This document shows, in pieces, positions 61,587 through 64,000 of a stretch of DNA of 64,000 bases (positions are counted from its first letter, which is position 1; every line of letters begins with the position of its first letter). The notes under the pieces are model-generated. The model made no database searches, was not told the DNA's origin, and saw only the letters and a list, made by a program, of their open reading frames with translations. The stretch covers positions 636,184-700,183 of the forward strand of contig VWZS01003944.1 in NCBI GenBank assembly GCA_013397075.1, in the 5' to 3' direction. The translations under genes were made by a program, and so were the position numbers. The stretch comes from Rhabdornis inornatus (Eukaryota; Chordata; Aves; Passeriformes; Rhabdornithidae).

Positions 61587-64000
61587 CATGAGAATTGCCA
61601 CTTCTAACTTTTTACCAGATACTTTAATCTTTAATTCTAAGTTTCTAGCACTAAGGCAAGGAAATTTCGAGCAGTAAAAGTCACTGGCTTATACACTTCC
61701 TTTCTGTAAATTGTGGGTGTGAAGAAGAGTGTCCGATCTCTTCAGTTATTTGCAAACCTGTTGTTTATATTCTCCCCACTTAAATTGCAATAGTAACTGG
61801 TGAGCTCCTCTAGTTCTCTTGCACTTGGTTCCTATTGCACCATTGCCAGTACTGGAACTGCTTTTTATTAAAGATATTTTTCATGAAATCAGCTGGGGAA
61901 GCCAAATAAAAAAAAATAAATTGAAAATATAAACTGAAAGCAAATAGTGCAAATAGTGGAGAATTTTCAGTGTTAGTTATTGATTTCCTTGATTGTGAGC
62001 ACACAGGAACGCTGACACTCAGTGTACCTAATTGTGATTTTATTGACTATCATTTCTACCTTGTTTACACTGCCAGGGTTTGTTGGTCACTGTGACTGAT
62101 GGTTTTCACTCATTCCAAGTCTTGCAGCTCTGACCAAATCATCCTTTGTTTATTTTCTTTATTTTTTTTTGATATGACATCCTGTCTGTTCAAGCTTTCC
62201 ATGTAACATGACCACAGGACTGCTGTGGGCATAGGTACTGATAATTTTACTTGTTTTCTCATTTATACTCCTTAGTTTTGGCTTATAGGCAATATGTGGC
62301 CTATTTCTCATACTTTGCCCAATCCCATTATCTGTGTAGTGAGCAGCCACTCATTGCTCACTTAATTTTTAAATCTCCCACCACCAGACCAAGGTACCAA
62401 ATCTGGGGACTGTGATTAGCCTGTAAATAGGGCTGGACTTCTGTAGAGATTTTGATCTGTGGAGAAACAGGGAAGAGGCATGGGAACAGGGAATATCAGC
62501 AGTTTTCAGACACGGTGTAATGTGGGGAGACAAGGATGAGTGGGAATCAGCATGGGTGTCCCCCAGCTCAAGAGCCCTGCCTCTGCTGGGGCTCCTCTCC
62601 TGGAAATGTTCTGTCTCAGCACTTGTAGGGGTGGAACAGACACAGAATAGTGCAGTTCTCTAGGGTTTTCTCTTTCTTCCCTGTCCCAGGGGTATTCACT
62701 GTCTGCCTTTTTCCCAAAATAGATCCTGACAATATAACATGATGCCAGAGATGTCTGTCTTCACCTTTCTACATGAGAAGAAAAATCTGTTATATGAAAT
62801 GATGTTTTCTAAGTTCATTTGCTACCCACAGATCCTGATGTGGAGGAATTAGAAACCTTGGCCTATATCATTCCTTCTTTAATCTAGTTATGCTGTAACA
62901 AAAAACCCCAACCAAACAAAAAAAAAAGAGTGGAGAGCAGCTTACCTTTTAAATAACACAAGCACCACAAGTGAAAAAATATTCATGTTTCTCCTCTGGC
63001 AATTTTAATCTTCACATTTTTCTGGTGTATTGTATGGTGAGATGTCATTAAGAGTTTTATGGTAATGATTACGTTGGCCTTGCAGACTATTTTTTACTAG
63101 CTTTTTTTACTGTCACATTTGCTACATAAGCTTAATTTTATGTTATTGCAATGATGTTCCGTGGTGTGTTCAAATAATCGATAGCAGTACAAGGGTTGTT
63201 CCATTGGGATCACATTATATGAGTTTATAATATACAATATATGCTTTGATGTATACATGTAGTGTTTGCTGTTTTTCCCCCTCTCCTTAAATACAGAAAT
63301 TTCTAGTTGTGTTTATTTCCCTCGTCAGCATACTTTATCATATCAAAGCCTTTACAGACAGTGTAGAACTACTGAGTTATGTTTGGGTCATGTTTTGCAG
63401 TGTGCCCTTTAATACTGTAGCTTTAGAAATGCAATTTTCAGCCTCTGCTTATTAGAATATGATAAAGTATTCCTGGTCTATGTCCAGCTCCACTAATCTC
63501 CAGACTACACTTCATGAATTAGGCATGAAGATTTTAGTCAATGTGCTTTCAAAGACCAATGTTTAGGGAATCATGGATTTTCTACAAGCTGAGGGAGAAA
63601 TCTATAATAGGAAGAACTGATTTTCAAACATCATATTCTGTAGAAAAAAATGACCAGTTCTGGCTTGGAAACCAGAAACATTTCCTTTTAGAATACTCAA
63701 GAACTGGTTAAAAATGTATTGTAGGTTTTAACTTATAAAAGGAGTAGCTTTTTAAAATGCACTGTAAGTGCTGTGTAGTGTATAGAGGCTCATACATATT
63801 AGATACCACGTAGACACCTCCTGAGCTGTGGGTTAAAAAACAAGCCACACCAAAGTTGACTTGGTTTAGGGGTATTAACCTAAACTCACTGATGGACACT
63901 CCTCTGTTTCATCTTTTCACACACAGCAGTGAGGTCTGGCCAAGGGGGGGCAAGTAAAGGTGGTGTAAATTGGAACATATAAGCAGAATTTAAATTCTGC
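61587..64000. other. Noncoding DNA to the end of the window
   Basis: I see no gene, RNA gene or interspersed repeat here. The segment 62500-62700 is somewhat richer in G and C. A 10-base A run preceded by CAAA-type sequence lies near 62918-62927. Open frames stay below 65 codons. Confidence 0.62.

Noticed and set aside
61183..61677. 164-codon plus-strand open frame, the longest in the window
   Set aside because: About a third of it reads the T/G-only tract as F/V/C/L repeats, and the rest resembles no protein family I know.

Overview
This window looks like noncoding nuclear DNA from a bird. The base composition is AT-rich and CpG-poor by eye. The recognisable interspersed repeats are almost all short, 3'-anchored CR1 (chicken repeat 1) LINE fragments ending in ATTCTGTGA-type octamer repeats, as is typical of avian genomes. 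There are no Alu, L1 or B1-type mammalian repeats and no sign of bacterial gene organisation. A solo LTR and a few simple repeats complete the repeat content. A passerine is possible, but I cannot establish the lineage from the sequence alone.

I found no protein-coding gene that I can support. Every open frame is short (longest 164 codons) and none resembles a family I recognise. The longest frames fall in a T/G low-complexity tract, an LTR, a CR1 3' end, or a stretch open in several frames at once. The window is best read as intergenic sequence or the inside of a large intron. A modest excess of long T runs over A runs on the + strand would fit an intron transcribed left to right, but this is weak evidence.

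Layout. 1-10420: noncoding, no recognised repeat. 10421-10625: CR1 (minus). 10626-22106: noncoding, with a perfect 28-bp tandem duplication at 15088-15143 and a sequence gap after poly-T at 18363. 22107-22172 and 24041-24147: CR1 fragments. 25688-25742: eleven GTTTT units. 27787-28500: a solo LTR with TATA box, poly(A) signal and internal gap. 31216-31254: TG/TA microsatellite. 36598-36690: an older CR1-like 3' end. 40109-43333: a near-perfect duplicated block bounded by single N characters, most likely unmerged overlapping contigs; it includes a TA microsatellite and a CR1. 45301-45326: TATC microsatellite. 45866-45935: possible ancient repeat. 49827-50075: CR1 (minus). 53173-53194: a perfect 22-bp palindrome centred on CCGCGG. 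54957-55274: a GC/CpG-rich patch abutting a CR1 at 55275-55500. 61418-61586: a 169-bp tract of T and G only, except for one A.

No new gene system was found. The observations most worth following up are the probable false duplication, the LTR without target-site duplication, the CpG-bearing palindrome, and the isolated GC-rich patch. Repeat identities come from remembered consensus patterns, not a database search.
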